Source of the DNA: JAPPHA01 sp963664045
Lineage (GTDB): Bacteria > Pseudomonadota > Alphaproteobacteria > Rhodobacterales > Rhodobacteraceae
Reading direction: 5' to 3'
Length of the DNA: 64,000 nucleotides
Assembly: GCA_963664045.2 (NCBI GenBank)
Contig: CAXXGT010000007.1
Span: forward strand, 62,001-126,000
Each line of letters opens with the position of its first letter. The first letter of the stretch is position 1. The notes beneath the pieces were generated by a model that ran no database searches, was not told where the DNA came from, and saw only the letters and a program-made list of their open reading frames with translations. Below are positions 9,048 to 17,221 of the stretch, piece by piece. Position numbers and translations under genes: made by a program.

Positions 9048-9993
9048 TCCGTGGAAACGGCTCGGTCCGAATGATGCGCGCCGTGTTGACAGTAGTGGTC
9101 GCTTCGACTTCTTCTGGATCGTGCTCGAGGGCGGAACGCCCGGTCTTATGCTCAGGCTGCCGTTGATTCCGGAGCCTGCTCCTCGACTCCCGAAGCTCAG
9201 GAGTCTGGTCACTGCGTACACGCCCGCTGCTGGTGGTTGGGCCTTTGTGTTGGGCCTGAAGGAACGAAGCCAGGTGGAGATTTTCGAGACGCTGTGTCGT
9301 GATGTCGTTGCCGCAGGCGAAGCTGGTGGCAATCGTGCTGATGCTCTCACGAGAGCTGTCCAGCGCACGCTACGTTGGCATCACCTTTTGCGTGGTGGCC
9401 GTCCGGGCGGGCTCTCATTGGAAGAGCAGCGCGGCCTTGTCGCTGAACTGGCCTTTGTCCGTGAACTCGCAACGGACTTGGGGTCCGACACGGCAATCGA
9501 GGCATGGACCGGACCATCCGGGTCAGCCAAGGACTTCGAACTCATCGGAAGCTGCGTCGAAGTCAAGGCTCACCGGGTTGCTGCCAGGCCTTACGTTACG
9601 ATCTCGTCGGAGAACCAGCTTGCGGACGTCGAAGGCTGCCGGATATATCTCCGGGTGGTGAATGTGGCGTCTGCGGTCATTCCAAACGGCCTCAGTCTGC
9701 ATGATCATGTCCGCAAGACGGCCGAATTGTTCGAGGAAGCTGGCGATTCTTTCGAGGCATGGGAGTTGGCACTCTATTCCACCGGTTACGATCCTGACAA
9801 CAACTACGACGACCGGCGCTGGCAACTGGAAACTGCCACGAATTACAAGATAGTCCCGGACTTTCCCCGAATTTCCCGTCCTCTTCCGGCCGGGGTTGAG
9901 AATGTGAGGTATGCCTTGTCCCTCGATGCGTGCGCACCGTTCGAACTTGAATCCGACCTCATCACAACCATTCGGGAAGGTTTGGAGGCATGA
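9037..9993 (+). CDS. PD-(D/E)XK motif protein (PF14390/DUF4420 family)
   Basis: The 318-residue protein matches the PD-(D/E)XK family that co-occurs with Z1 and AIPR genes. Candidate catalytic residues are visible: Glu in SLEEQRGLVAELAF, Asp in SAKDFEL, and the ExK pair in SCVEVKAHRV (about residues 165-180). This is the restriction-endonuclease-like core. The ATG at 9037 (MPRDPWKRLG) has AAGAGG upstream and overlaps the Z1 stop by 11 bp, the same overlap as at the previous junction. The likely role is the DNA-cutting subunit of the cluster. The stop overlaps the AIPR start (ATGA). Confidence 0.85.
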   Translation: MPRDPWKRLGPNDARRVDSSGRFDFFWIVLEGGTPGLMLRLPLIPEPAPRLPKLRSLVTAYTPAAGGWAFVLGLKERSQVEIFETLCRDVVAAGEAGGNRADALTRAVQRTLRWHHLLRGGRPGGLSLEEQRGLVAELAFVRELATDLGSDTAIEAWTGPSGSAKDFELIGSCVEVKAHRVAARPYVTISSENQLADVEGCRIYLRVVNVASAVIPNGLSLHDHVRKTAELFEEAGDSFEAWELALYSTGYDPDNNYDDRRWQLETATNYKIVPDFPRISRPLPAGVENVRYALSLDACAPFELESDLITTIREGLEA

Positions 9994-12077
9994 CCGATCT
10001 GGAGGAATTCCATCATCAACTGATTGCCGACGTTCAGGGAGACGCTGACGTTTTCGGACTCGTGACCGTGGAAGCCTTCTTCGAAAAGACAGGGGAGATC
10101 CTGACGGAAGCGGGGGAGATCGACGGAGCAACCCGGGCATATTTCGAAGGAAACTACTCACGCGGCCGCCTCCAGATCGACGGATATGGAGGAGACCCCA
10201 GAGACAGTGACGGAATACTCGGCCTCATTCTCTGCGATTTTGCGCTGGGCGACGAAATCCGCGTACTGAACAAGGAGCACGTCCTCCGCCTGTTGCAACG
10301 TCTCTACAAATTCCTCGCCGCCAGTTTGAAGGCCGACTTTCGGGATCAGCTGGAGGAAACCAGTGCCGGCTTCGGCGTGGCCGATCTGATTTCCACAACA
10401 TGGAAGGACGTTGAAAAGGTCAAGCTGATCATCGTCACGAATGGTGATTTTCGCGCTCGCGCGGATGCAGCCAAGGTAAAAGACCTTGACGGGAGGCCGG
10501 TCACGCTCAGCGTCTGGGATCTGAAACGCCTCAAGCAGTTCATGGAACAAGGCCAGGTTCGCGCAAACCTCGTGATCGATTTCGCGCGCGATTTCGGTGG
10601 CGGAATTCCGATTCTTGCCGCGTCAGATGGAGGAAGCGCACTGGAAAGCTACCTCGCAGTCATCCCCGGCAGTCAACTGGCGGAAATCTACGACAAGTGG
10701 GGACCCCGGCTCCTTGAGGCAAACGTCCGGAGCTTTCTCCAGGCTCGGAGCAAGGTGAACAGGGGAATCCGCGACACCATCCGTGAAGAGCCTCGCATGT
10801 TCTTCCCTTACAACAACGGACTGAGCGCGACTGCAGACGCGATAGACGTGGATCAAACCACTCATGGTCTCAATCTCATGAGGGCCGACAATCTCCAGAT
10901 CGTGAACGGGGGTCAGACAACTGCATCATTGCATGCTGCAAGAAAGGAATTTTCGCCCCAGTTGGAGCAGGTACACGTCCAGATGAAGCTCACGATTGTT
11001 CCGCGAAAACAATCGGAAACAGTGGTTCCGAGGATTTCGGAATTCGCAAACAGTCAGAACAGGGTGAATGCCGCCGATTTCTTCGCCAACCACCCCTTTC
11101 ACATTCGTATCGAGGAACTTTCGCGTCGTATTCTCGCGCCATCCGGTCGGGCTGGTTACCGCGAGACGAAGTGGTTCTATGAACGCGCGCGAGGACAGCA
11201 CGCTGACGAGAGGGGGCGGCGCACTCCGGCAGAGCGAAAGCGGTTTGATGCGGAATATCCGCGTTCCCAGTTTCTTACGAAGACGGACCTTGCCAAGTAC
11301 GAGAACACATGGGCATGCATGCCACAGGTTGTCAGCCTAGGCGCACAGAAAAACTTTGCGGAGTTTGCCAAGCATATCGGCAAGAGCTGGCGTGAGGAAG
11401 GAAGAACGTTCGACGACCTGTGGTTCAAACGCATGATCGCGAAAGCAATTGTCTTCCGGGCGACAGAGAGGATCGTTTCCGGTGCCGCATGGTACGAGGG
11501 CGGATACCGTGCGAATATCGTGACCTATGCAATTGCGAAGGTCGTCCACGACGCAAAAGCACGTAAAATGCAGGTTGATCTCGATACGATCTGGCGCCAG
11601 CAGGAAGCATCGCCGGACTTGAAGCTTGCGTTGCTGACCGCAGGTGCCGAGGCTCAGGACGTGATCACCAACCCACCAGAAGGGATTCGGAACTTCGGCG
11701 AATGGAGCAAGAAACAGCCGTGCTGGAAATGGCTGTCCGAAAAGAAACTCAACTATTCGGACGAATTTGAAAATGTTCTGGTTTCACCGGAGCATGCCAA
11801 GGAACGAGTCAGGAAGGCACGCGCGGACAGGGCTCTATCGAACAGCGTAGAGGCGGAGCTGAAGGTTCACGAACTCGGGGCTGCCGTCTGGGCGGACGTC
11901 CGCAACTGGGCACGTGATCGCGGTCTCCTCACGCCACGAGAGGACCGCGTTCTCGAAATCTGCTCCGCGATGCCCGGAAGACTGCCGTCCGGGAAGCAAT
12001 GCGAGATCGCGATTGCGATTCTCAAGAAGGTGCAGAAACGGGGTTTCTCTGCACCAGCGTCGGAAGGCGTAAAGTAG
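9990..12077 (+). CDS. AIPR family protein (abortive infection phage resistance)
   Basis: The 695-residue protein has the AIPR hallmark segments FFPYNNGLSATADAI and NLQIVNGGQTTASLHAARKE (about residues 270-320), followed by ISEFANSQNRVNAADFF. AIPR (PF10592) proteins are named from a lactococcal abortive-infection gene and recur in Z1/MORC clusters. No catalytic site is confidently visible. The ATG overlaps the preceding stop by 4 bp. It closes the plus-strand operon and converges on the methyltransferase gene across a ~110-bp gap. It is probably an effector or phage-sensing component. Confidence 0.88.
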   Translation: MTDLEEFHHQLIADVQGDADVFGLVTVEAFFEKTGEILTEAGEIDGATRAYFEGNYSRGRLQIDGYGGDPRDSDGILGLILCDFALGDEIRVLNKEHVLRLLQRLYKFLAASLKADFRDQLEETSAGFGVADLISTTWKDVEKVKLIIVTNGDFRARADAAKVKDLDGRPVTLSVWDLKRLKQFMEQGQVRANLVIDFARDFGGGIPILAASDGGSALESYLAVIPGSQLAEIYDKWGPRLLEANVRSFLQARSKVNRGIRDTIREEPRMFFPYNNGLSATADAIDVDQTTHGLNLMRADNLQIVNGGQTTASLHAARKEFSPQLEQVHVQMKLTIVPRKQSETVVPRISEFANSQNRVNAADFFANHPFHIRIEELSRRILAPSGRAGYRETKWFYERARGQHADERGRRTPAERKRFDAEYPRSQFLTKTDLAKYENTWACMPQVVSLGAQKNFAEFAKHIGKSWREEGRTFDDLWFKRMIAKAIVFRATERIVSGAAWYEGGYRANIVTYAIAKVVHDAKARKMQVDLDTIWRQQEASPDLKLALLTAGAEAQDVITNPPEGIRNFGEWSKKQPCWKWLSEKKLNYSDEFENVLVSPEHAKERVRKARADRALSNSVEAELKVHELGAAVWADVRNWARDRGLLTPREDRVLEICSAMPGRLPSGKQCEIAIAILKKVQKRGFSAPASEGVK

Positions 12078-12186
12078 TCCGCAAACGAATTAGGTGAAGA
12101 CCGGCGAACCAGCGAAACGCATCATCCCGATTTCCTGATGACGACCTGCTGATCGCGACACCTCGGATTGAATGCCCGATTTCCAA

Positions 12187-13824
12187 TCAACATGCGTCGA
12201 ACACCGGCAACAGCGCTTTTGCAATCTGACGTGCCAGGAAGGGCGGAACAGCATTGCCGACCTGAACAAACTGCTCGGTCCGGTTGCCCATGAAATGGTA
12301 GTTGTCCGGGAAAGTTTGCAGACGTGCGGCCTCGCGAACCGTCAGGCTGCGACATTGCTTTGGGTCCGGGTGAATGTAGTAGTGGCCGTCCTTTGAAATA
12401 TGGCTCGTTACAGTTGTCGCAGGTGCCTTGGAGATCTGAACACGGAATCGGTCATTGAACTTGCCGGAGGACCAGTTCTTGTGACTCGGGGCCAGGAGCT
12501 CCGAAAACTGATGTGCGCGCGGGCTGTATCCCTCGGCTCGAGCGAAGCAGGATGCGAAGAGATAGCGGGCAAGGTCGGACGGCATGTGGCCCCTGGTTTC
12601 GTGACCGGAAACCCCTTCCAGAAGAGGATCATCAATGAACTTTTTTAGATCGGCGGGAAGACGTGCGGAGAGCTTCCTGCGGGTCACCGTTTTTCGACCT
12701 GCCCGAGCATTTGAAGCTATTCGGCTTTCGACCTTGGCAAGGGTTTCGCGGAACAGATCACCGTGGTCGCCACGATAGTCATGTGTGGCACGTCGCACCA
12801 TACCGAGGGCATCGGACACATTTTTGTGCCATGTTTTCTCGTCGTCGTTCCGGCTCAGGCCACTCCTCAATCGAGGGAGCCCTACCAGCATGTTTGCAAC
12901 AGTCACCTTCAAGTCTGTTCGTGACAATACCGGCGGGTCGGAAACGACAATATCCGAACGTACACCGACAATGAAAACTCGATGGCGGGACTGCGGAACA
13001 CTGTAATTTTCGGATCTCAGCACGAAGTCTTTGGGTGTCGGCTTTGAGTTCGAGCCTGTTGTTCCCGACAGGGAGAACAATCGATATCCGTCGCCAGCGC
13101 ATTCGAGGTCCGAGAGCACGCGTTCGAACACTGCCAGACCGCCGACAGTGGAGGAAAGCATTCCCTTGACGTTTTCCATCACGAAGACTTCGCAGCGAAG
13201 CTCATTCAACACACGGCAGTACTCGTGGTACAGAAAATGGCGTTCGTCATCCTCGGGACGATAGTCGACAATCCCTGCGTTCCTTGATCGGCCAGCCAGT
13301 GAGTAGGCCTGGCATGGAGGACCACCGATCAGAAGTGTGCGGACGCCCGGATCATCCCTGATTTTCGCGATGTATTCTGAAAGAAGTGAGGCCGTGCCAG
13401 ATTGACCCAATTTCGCGTAGATCGCTTCCTTTTTTGCGACTTGCCATTCCCGCGGATAGAGTTTCGGCCATTCGGGGACCTTGGTCTTGCCGGCAATCCA
13501 TGCGTAGTACTCGCGAGGGAATACCTCGAATTGACGCAGAAACGCTCGAAGTCTCAGTGTGTGATGTGCAGCGGGGTTGTTTTCGATTGAAATTTCGATG
13601 CGGTATGCGGGAGAACCATCCGGGCGTCGACAGGATGAAAACCCTTCCCCGAGGCCGCCGGGGCCAGCGAATAGATCCACGATGCGAACCGGTCTGGACA
13701 GATCTTTCTCCTCTGGCCCCTCTTTCCAGGTTCTTGTGATAGTGGCAAGAGAAAGTAATGGCGGACATTGTCGATACAGAAACGCGTTCGCGAATGATGA
13801 GCAACATTCGCGGGAAGGATACAA
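12187..13824 (-). CDS. DNA cytosine-C5 methyltransferase (Dcm-like)
   Basis: All diagnostic C5-MTase motifs appear in order: motif I VDLFAGPGGLGEGF, motif IV GGPPCQAYSLAG with the catalytic Cys, motif VI VMENVKGML, motif VIII SVPQSRHRVFIVG, the RLQTFPDNYHFMG region, and motif X QVGNAVPPFLA. A large insert between motifs VIII and IX probably forms the target-recognition domain. The only non-CTG in-frame start upstream of motif I is TTG at 13824, which would overlap the divergent vsr gene by 67 bp; the true start is uncertain. It likely marks host DNA for the MORC/Z1/PD-(D/E)XK system and creates 5-methylcytosines whose deamination Vsr repairs. Confidence 0.93.
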   Translation of the reverse strand: MYPSRECCSSFANAFLYRQCPPLLSLATITRTWKEGPEEKDLSRPVRIVDLFAGPGGLGEGFSSCRRPDGSPAYRIEISIENNPAAHHTLRLRAFLRQFEVFPREYYAWIAGKTKVPEWPKLYPREWQVAKKEAIYAKLGQSGTASLLSEYIAKIRDDPGVRTLLIGGPPCQAYSLAGRSRNAGIVDYRPEDDERHFLYHEYCRVLNELRCEVFVMENVKGMLSSTVGGLAVFERVLSDLECAGDGYRLFSLSGTTGSNSKPTPKDFVLRSENYSVPQSRHRVFIVGVRSDIVVSDPPVLSRTDLKVTVANMLVGLPRLRSGLSRNDDEKTWHKNVSDALGMVRRATHDYRGDHGDLFRETLAKVESRIASNARAGRKTVTRRKLSARLPADLKKFIDDPLLEGVSGHETRGHMPSDLARYLFASCFARAEGYSPRAHQFSELLAPSHKNWSSGKFNDRFRVQISKAPATTVTSHISKDGHYYIHPDPKQCRSLTVREAARLQTFPDNYHFMGNRTEQFVQVGNAVPPFLARQIAKALLPVFDAC

Positions 13825-14189
13825 GACCGGAATTGATCTTGCGGCGTGCCTTGCACGCCCGCGGATTCAGATATCGACTTCATGTCAAGGATCTTCCCGG
13901 AAAGCCGGATCTCGTCTTCCCGAAGTTTCGGGCAGTCGTATTGGTTCATGGGTGTTTCTGGCATCGTCATCCCGGATGTGCCAAAGCCACGACTCCTGCG
14001 ACAAGAGTTGAATTCTGGCAAGAGAAATTTCGAATTAACGTTTTGCGGGACCAGATGAACAGCGAGAGTCTGAAGGAATTGGGATGGCGCATTCACACGA
14101 CTTGGGAATGCGAGTTGACCAGTGGTCTCCTCGACTGCACGGTTGAGCGAGTCGCCGAATGGCTAAAGAAAGATAGTGCCTCGCGGTGA
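13758..14189 (+). CDS. vsr: Very short patch repair endonuclease
   Basis: The 143-residue protein carries the Vsr pattern: RSRMMSNIRGKDTRPE, GKPDLVFPKFRAVVLVHGC with the metal-binding Asp, FWHRHPGCAKATTPATR with zinc-binding His/Cys, FWQEKFRINVLRD, and GWRIHTTWECEL. Vsr nicks 5' of the T in T:G mismatches produced by deamination of 5-methylcytosine. It is encoded divergently from the C5-methyltransferase, with overlapping 5' ends, which is the usual functional pairing. A weak AGAAAG precedes the ATG. Confidence 0.93.
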   Translation: MADIVDTETRSRMMSNIRGKDTRPELILRRALHARGFRYRLHVKDLPGKPDLVFPKFRAVVLVHGCFWHRHPGCAKATTPATRVEFWQEKFRINVLRDQMNSESLKELGWRIHTTWECELTSGLLDCTVERVAEWLKKDSASR

Positions 14190-14307
14190 TCGGCAGCAAG
14201 GCATACGACACTGCCGCCGTCCTCAATGTGATTGAGACCGCCAATTCGCCTTCGGAGGTTCAATCGAGTTCTAAACGGAAGTCGTCTCGACCACCTGATT
14301 GCGAGAC

Positions 14308-14460
14308 ATGCCTAATACGTCGTCTCGTCAAGGGTTTTTCGGCAAGTTCAAGAAGATCCATAAGTTCGCAACGCGTCATGACAAGACAGCATCTAACGTC
14401 TACGGTGCATCTCGCCTTCAGCCGATTCCTGCTCCAGATTATGGCAAAGAAGCAAAATAA
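14308..14460 (+). CDS. Possible 50-residue basic protein before the SIR2 gene
   Basis: The frame from ATG 14308 to TAA 14460 encodes a Lys/Arg-rich peptide (QGFFGKFKKIHKFATRHD then SNVYGASRLQPIPAPDYGK). Its organised charge and Pro-rich end look more protein-like than the overlapping frames. It stops 28 bp before the SIR2 ATG. No strong RBS is visible and no family is recognised. It may be a small partner of the SIR2 protein or a spurious frame. Confidence 0.35.
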   Translation: MPNTSSRQGFFGKFKKIHKFATRHDKTASNVYGASRLQPIPAPDYGKEAK

Positions 14461-14488
14461 GTCCGCAGCCTGAGGATTGGAACTTATC

Positions 14489-15400
14489 ATGGCGACCTTG
14501 CAACAAATTGTCGCGGGCAGCAGCAACAAGATCACTCTGGTAATCGGAAACGGAATTAATTTGTTTCGCCAGCCCGATGGAAACGACTCATGGAAAAACC
14601 TTTTGTGTCAAATATGTGATGACTACAACTTTGCCGAGGGAAAACACTATCTTGATGCGATTTCGTTGGTTGAATTCAGTGACTTGCTTCAGTTGCATAT
14701 CTCCCAAGCCGGAAACAATGCCTCAGTACAAAAAACGTTCTGCGAGAAATTGGAAAATTGGGAATTTGGCGATCATCACAAGGAAATCTCGGAATGGGCT
14801 GCCAGAAAAAGCGTACCTGTATTGACCACGAATTTCGATACGACACTGTCAGATTCCTGCAACGCTGAGTTAATGCATTACAAGACGGTCGATACTCCGA
14901 AATTCACCGATTTTTATCCTTGGTCGAAGTACTATGGTACGCGACCAATCGACAAACCTCATAACAGCTTCGGTATATGGCATATAAACGGTATGCAGAT
15001 ACACATCCGGAGTATTCGATTGGCACTTTCCCACTACATGGGATCGGTGCACCGGGCACGTTCCTGGATGCACCGCGGTGGTAATGAAAGACTGTTTGGT
15101 TCGGTGAATTCGCTTGATCGTTGGAAAGGCAAGGTCACGTGGTTAGATACGTTCTTCAAAAACGATTTATTGATATTCGGACTGGGTCTCGGCGCGCAGG
15201 AAGTATTCTTGAGATGGCTATTGATCGAGAGGAAACGATATTATCTCAAGTTTAAGGAACTTGAACGAAAGGCTTGGTATATTTGTACGACTGACGAAGA
15301 AATACCTGAGAGGAAATTTTTTCTTAGCAAAGTAGATGTGGCAACAGTTGCGCTCGATAGTCATGACTGCATCTATAGGTCTCCGGTTTGGCGTACCTGA
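14489..15400 (+). CDS. SIR2-like NAD-binding domain protein
   Basis: The 303-residue protein has the SIR2-like pattern: TLVIGNGINLF near the N-terminus (NAD-binding glycine loop), a central PVLTTNFDTTLSDS, FGIWHINGM with the candidate catalytic His, and the late LDTFFKNDLLIFGLGLG segment. Such stand-alone SIR2-like domains act as NAD-depleting effectors in several anti-phage systems. ATG 14489 follows TGAGGA; a TTG at 14477 is the alternative. Codon usage is visibly AT-richer than in the MORC-Z1 genes, so this looks like a separate acquisition into the island. No obvious partner ATPase or Argonaute is adjacent. Confidence 0.72.
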   Translation: MATLQQIVAGSSNKITLVIGNGINLFRQPDGNDSWKNLLCQICDDYNFAEGKHYLDAISLVEFSDLLQLHISQAGNNASVQKTFCEKLENWEFGDHHKEISEWAARKSVPVLTTNFDTTLSDSCNAELMHYKTVDTPKFTDFYPWSKYYGTRPIDKPHNSFGIWHINGMQIHIRSIRLALSHYMGSVHRARSWMHRGGNERLFGSVNSLDRWKGKVTWLDTFFKNDLLIFGLGLGAQEVFLRWLLIERKRYYLKFKELERKAWYICTTDEEIPERKFFLSKVDVATVALDSHDCIYRSPVWRT

Positions 15401-15655
15401 ACCGAACAAGTTCAAACGATGCCGCCATAACTCTTTCAAAGTGTTGCCACCTTCGTTTTCTTGATCTGAAGTTCTTCGGCTGATTGACAACTCCTTACGT
15501 TTTGATTGATTGGTTGACTGGTTCGTGCGGCAGTTTCGCCTGCATTGGGTGTTGCGGGACGACATCGCATTGATGGACTACTGGAATTCTTTGCGTCGAA
15601 CGTCTTAAATTCCGTAGCGAGTTAATCGGCCACAAACGACCACAAGGAGGTCGCA

Positions 15656-16183
15656 ATGGCAACGGAGGTCATACACGTCCAATGGGAGGGTCCTTTCACA
15701 TATGAGGAAACCAAATGCTTAAACAACGAATACGATCGCGGCGTGTATCAAATCTACGGCTCTCATCCGGTGTATGGCTCGGATGTTCTCGTGTATGTCG
15801 GGAAGACGGATAAACGGACTTTCCAACAGAGAATCTATGAACACCAGGAAGACTTCAAATTCGGTCAGGACACTAAGAACATCCGCTACTATATTGGTCG
15901 TTTGGCCGGAAGCAAAATGCCGGACGAGGAAATGTGGAGGAATCAGATTGAAAAAGTGGAAGAGCTCCTGATCTTCTGTCATCGTCCTGCCTGCAATTCG
16001 CAGGGCATTAGAATCTTGTGCGACGCTCAGAAACTTGAGAAGGTTCATGTACTCAACTGGGGAAACCGACGGGACCTGTTCTACGAGGTATCTGGCCGCG
16101 CGATGACTGATCGTTACTTTGAGGTGAAGAAATATCGCGCTTACGGCGACCACCATGATGAACTTAAACTACGTGAACTTTAA
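15656..16183 (+). CDS. GIY-YIG-like nuclease domain protein
   Basis: The 175-residue protein shows a GIY-YIG-like core: GVYQIYGSHPVYG (about 29-41), LVYVGKTDKRTFQQRIYEHQ (45-64) and a later Glu-rich helix (IEKVEELLIFCHRPACNSQG) where the catalytic Glu normally lies. AAGGAGG at 15645-15651 supports the ATG. Composition is AT-rich like the SIR2 gene 255 bp upstream, with no recognisable gene between them. GIY-YIG enzymes cut DNA, and here it probably serves defence or a selfish element. Whether it works with the SIR2 gene is unknown. Confidence 0.6.
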   Translation: MATEVIHVQWEGPFTYEETKCLNNEYDRGVYQIYGSHPVYGSDVLVYVGKTDKRTFQQRIYEHQEDFKFGQDTKNIRYYIGRLAGSKMPDEEMWRNQIEKVEELLIFCHRPACNSQGIRILCDAQKLEKVHVLNWGNRRDLFYEVSGRAMTDRYFEVKKYRAYGDHHDELKLREL

Positions 16184-16231
16184 CAAACAACGACGATAAC
16201 TCGATTGAGTTGTCAACTGACGTTCGTTGTC

Positions 16232-16315
16232 GAGTTCCGAGTCGCGGAATTCGCGGACGGACTTGCCGGGTTTCAGGTTGTGGATTTGACGCTGTCTCAG
16301 ACGAAGATTGGTCAT
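16232..16315 (-). pseudogene. Tyrosine integrase, N-terminal relic
   Basis: From ATG 16315 leftward the frame reads NLRLRQRQIHNLKPGKSVRE then FRDSEL. This is the characteristic first ~28 residues of P4/Arm-type phage integrases. Homology stops there and the rest of the gene is absent. It lies between the last island gene and the right 665-bp repeat, so it is probably the stump of the recombinase that brought part of the island in. Confidence 0.5.
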
Positions 16316-16543
16316 AGGGTTTCTCCCGTGGCAGTTGCATTGGCGAGCCGGAACAGGGCCAAATAGCCGTACCTGGTTCGTGGTGTATGAGGAAAAAAAT
16401 AGCTCTAATTCAATGTCATGGCCGACAGCCAACACCGAAGGTGAGTGAGAACGGAAATCTCACATCACAACATGGGTATCCGCCATGTGCCTGCGATTAG
16501 CCGCACGACAGCAGTTTGGAAATCCGCTCTCCGACGCGTTCCA

Positions 16544-16770
16544 ACGCCGCCTGCGAGCAGTTAAGGACCCGCTATCCGGAGGTGCACGATTGGCTCATGC
16601 GCAAAGCGATGGTCTGCGAAGCGCGCGGCGAAACCGAACTGGCGATCGAATACTGCGAGCGCACGATTGCCTGGATGGATGCGAATCCCGCAGACTTTGA
16701 CCCGGAAAGCCGCGAACCGTTTTACGAAGACATTGAACGTCTTCGAGGCTCGATCCGAGGCGCCAGCTGA
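16544..16770 (+). pseudogene. SEC-C protein, C-terminal remnant
   Basis: The 3' half of the gene at 3795-4226 is repeated here (CEQLRTRYPEVHDWLMRKAM through the stop at 16770). The zinc-binding SEC-C N-terminus is missing and replaced by unrelated sequence. The frame extends back to 16516 but those codons are not homologous. It marks the right side of the island insertion. Confidence 0.8.
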
Positions 16771-17208
16771 GCGAGCTTGATCAGGACCCGCGCAGGGGCA
16801 TGTGGTTTTCAACGACCCTGAAGGAGGATGGAGGGTTTTGTCAGCCATCTACAAACGGGTCGTGGCGGTGGCCGCCCTTTCCCTGATTCTCGCTGTCGCG
16901 GTCACGTTCCGCGATCAGGTGGTGCTCAATACCGGCGGCAGTGTGCCGGTTGGTTTCTACATCGCTGCAGATCCCGCAGATGCCGAGTATGTGACATTCT
17001 GCCTGCCTCTTCTGCCTCACGGTGTCCGCTTCGATCCCGCGCTCTGCAATCTGGCCAATCCGAACGGACGCCCCGTGATAAAGCGGGTGACGAGGGTGAT
17101 GGATGGTGCTGTCCGTGTCCGCGGCGATATTCCGTTCGCGCTGGATAGCGATCTGTTTGGTGCTCTCGATTCAACCCTGGTTCGGGGATGGTGGCGGCCG
17201 GTTTTCGT
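16544..17208. repeat. 665-bp direct repeat, right copy (SEC-C tail + traF)
   Basis: This is the partner of 4000-4664, same length, ungapped and about 96% identical by eye. Substitutions are spread through both halves. The left edge cuts into the SEC-C gene, so only its tail is kept here; the right edge falls three codons before the traF stop. Confidence 0.95.
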
Positions 17209-17221
17209 AAACGGCAACTGA
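16838..17221 (+). CDS. traF: TraF-type conjugative transfer peptidase, right copy
   Basis: The 127-residue S26-family protein has the N-terminal membrane helix, nucleophile Ser in GGSVPVGFY and catalytic Lys in GRPVIKRV. The TTG start at 16838 has GAAGGAGG upstream; GTG 16802 is an alternative. It ends with PVFVNGN, probably the native C-terminus, because this copy adjoins the transfer genes. It converges on traB and overlaps its 3' end by 51 bp. TraF matures the conjugative pilin (TrbC) encoded at 28546. Confidence 0.83.
   Translation: MSAIYKRVVAVAALSLILAVAVTFRDQVVLNTGGSVPVGFYIAADPADAEYVTFCLPLLPHGVRFDPALCNLANPNGRPVIKRVTRVMDGAVRVRGDIPFALDSDLFGALDSTLVRGWWRPVFVNGN

Noticed and set aside
8250..9368. 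372-codon open frame on the minus strand
   Set aside because: It runs antisense across the Z1/PF14390 gene junction and shows no family-like residues.
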